Origin: Nitrospirota bacterium
Lineage (GTDB): Bacteria; Nitrospinota; Nitrospinia; Nitrospinales; VA-1
Length of the DNA stretch: 6,093 bases
Assembly: GCA_003235465.1 (NCBI GenBank)
Contig: QJWD01000115.1
Location: forward strand, 1-6,093
Direction of reading: 5' to 3'
A program made the translations under genes and the position numbers. Below, piece after piece: positions 5,313 to 6,093 of this stretch. Within the stretch, counting starts at the first letter, position 1. Every line of letters begins with the position of its first letter. Below the pieces are notes generated by a model. It had not been told where the DNA came from. It saw only the letters and a program-made list of their open reading frames with translations, and made no database searches.

Positions 5313-5357
5313 CGGCAAGCCGGCCCGAAGCGGCCGCCGCACAACGGGAAAGGGTGC

Positions 5358-6093
5358 ATGACGACGTTTCGCTTCATTCATTGTTCCGACCTGCACATCG
5401 ACAGCCCCTTCAAGGGCCTCTCCTGCGTCGAACCGCGCCTCGCAGCCCGCCTGCTGGATTCCACCTTTCAGGCGTTCAACACCGTGGTCGAGCGCGCCAT
5501 CGGCGAACAGGTGGACGCGGTGATCATCGCCGGCGACGTTTACGACAGCGCGGACCGCAGCCTGAAGGCGCAGTTCAAGTTCCGCGCCGCGCTTTCCCGT
5601 CTCTCGCGGGCGGGCATCCCCGCTTTCATCGCCCACGGCAACCACGATCCGCTGAACCGCTGGTCGAACCACCTCGAGTGGCCAAAGGGCGTCACCGTGT
5701 TCCCCGGCGACCGGGTGCAGGCGGTGCCGGTGGTAAAAGACGGCGCGACCCTCGCCCACGTTTACGGCATCAGCTTTCCCACACGCGACGTCTCGGAGAA
5801 CCTGGCGCTTCGTTTCAAGCGCGGCACCCACCCCGGCTTCTCGGTGGGCGTGCTGCACGCCAACGTCGGCGGCCGCCCCGGGCACGACCCCTACGCCCCC
5901 TCAACCGTCGCCGAGCTGTCGAAGCCGGGCATGGACTACTGGGCGCTCGGCCACATCCACCAGCGCGAGGTGGTGAAGGCGCACTCGCCGGCCATCGTCT
6001 ATTCGGGCAACACGCAGGGACGAAGCGTCCGCGAGCCGGGCCCGCGCGGCTGCTACCTGGTGACGATGGAAGAGGGCAAGCCGCCGGAAACCC
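5358..6093 (+). CDS. Metallophosphoesterase / DNA exonuclease, SbcD/YhaO-like, 3' end cut by window
   Basis: The frame is open from ATG 5358 to the window end and gives 245 residues with no stop. It carries the calcineurin-like phosphoesterase motifs of Mre11/SbcD nucleases in order: D11-L-H13-x-D15 (CSDLHIDSPF), G59-D60-x-x-D63 (AGDVYD), G94-N95-H96-D97, H167 (VLHANV) and G198-H199-I-H201. These residues bind two manganese-type metal ions at the active site. The segments DLHIDSPFKGL, ADRSLKAQFKFR and HLEWPKGVTVF resemble the YhaO-type branch of COG0420 more than classical SbcD. Such proteins are cytosolic and usually pair with a large coiled-coil ATPase of the Rad50/SbcC/YhaN kind, often encoded next to them, so that gene is expected just beyond the window. 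The N-terminal catalytic domain is nearly complete; what follows in the family is a short C-terminal domain. The AGGG before the ATG is close (3 bases), but the family N terminus (RFIHCSDLH) supports this start. The 45-base gap after the channel has no clear terminator. Confidence 0.88.
   Translation, partial: MTTFRFIHCSDLHIDSPFKGLSCVEPRLAARLLDSTFQAFNTVVERAIGEQVDAVIIAGDVYDSADRSLKAQFKFRAALSRLSRAGIPAFIAHGNHDPLNRWSNHLEWPKGVTVFPGDRVQAVPVVKDGATLAHVYGISFPTRDVSENLALRFKRGTHPGFSVGVLHANVGGRPGHDPYAPSTVAELSKPGMDYWALGHIHQREVVKAHSPAIVYSGNTQGRSVREPGPRGCYLVTMEEGKPPET

Noticed and set aside
5313..5357. Terminator between channel and phosphoesterase (CGGCC and GGCCG around CGAAGC)
   Set aside because: The stem is only five pairs with no T run; co-transcription is more likely.
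5172..5885. Minus-strand frame of 237 codons opposite the channel end and the phosphoesterase
   Set aside because: It crosses two confident plus-strand genes and has no recognisable domain. The phosphoesterase motifs on the plus strand are decisive.

Overview
The window is GC-rich, densely coded bacterial DNA. The gene content fits a free-living proteobacterium: a YajQ-family protein, an RpfG-type REC/HD-GYP response regulator, an MthK-like two-helix potassium channel and an SbcD/YhaO-like phosphoesterase. A beta- or gammaproteobacterium is most likely, but that is inference from family distribution and composition, and the sequence alone does not fix the genus. No phage, transposase, CRISPR, tRNA or rRNA signal was seen.

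Layout from left to right. (1) Positions 1-668, plus strand: the 3' part of a tetratricopeptide-repeat (TPR) gene. (2) 669-805: a leader with a candidate extended -10 promoter and a small GC hairpin. (3) 806-1306, plus: a complete yajQ-like gene. (4) 1320-2420, minus: a complete response regulator with a receiver domain and an HD-GYP c-di-GMP phosphodiesterase domain. It converges on yajQ, and a hairpin sits in the 13-base gap. (5) 2421-2596: the leader of that regulator, with a very good sigma-70 type promoter, two start-stop codon pairs, a perfect palindrome and a 20-codon leader frame that ends one base before the preferred start codon. (6) 2597-3826, minus: an aldo/keto reductase with two C-terminal [4Fe-4S] cysteine clusters. 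(7) 3827-4190: a 364-base divergent intergenic region with a candidate reductase promoter, four tandem copies of a 41-bp repeat, and a potassium-channel promoter that appears to be built from the last copy plus a decayed fifth copy. (8) 4191-5312, plus: the potassium channel, with a 2-TM pore and a cytosolic RCK domain. A strong internal ribosome-binding site and start codon lie exactly at the pore/RCK junction. (9) 5358-6093, plus: the 5' two-thirds or so of a metallophosphoesterase/DNA exonuclease gene, cut by the window end.

Two genes concern cyclic di-GMP: the YajQ family includes c-di-GMP-binding effectors, and HD-GYP proteins degrade the same messenger. The channel and the nuclease are 45 bases apart on one strand and may be co-transcribed, although no shared function is evident. 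The most interesting signals are the internal start in the channel gene (an arrangement established for MthK, where it yields soluble RCK subunits), the repeat-derived promoter, the chain of ATGA-overlapped mini-frames in the repeats, and the structured leader of the HD-GYP gene.
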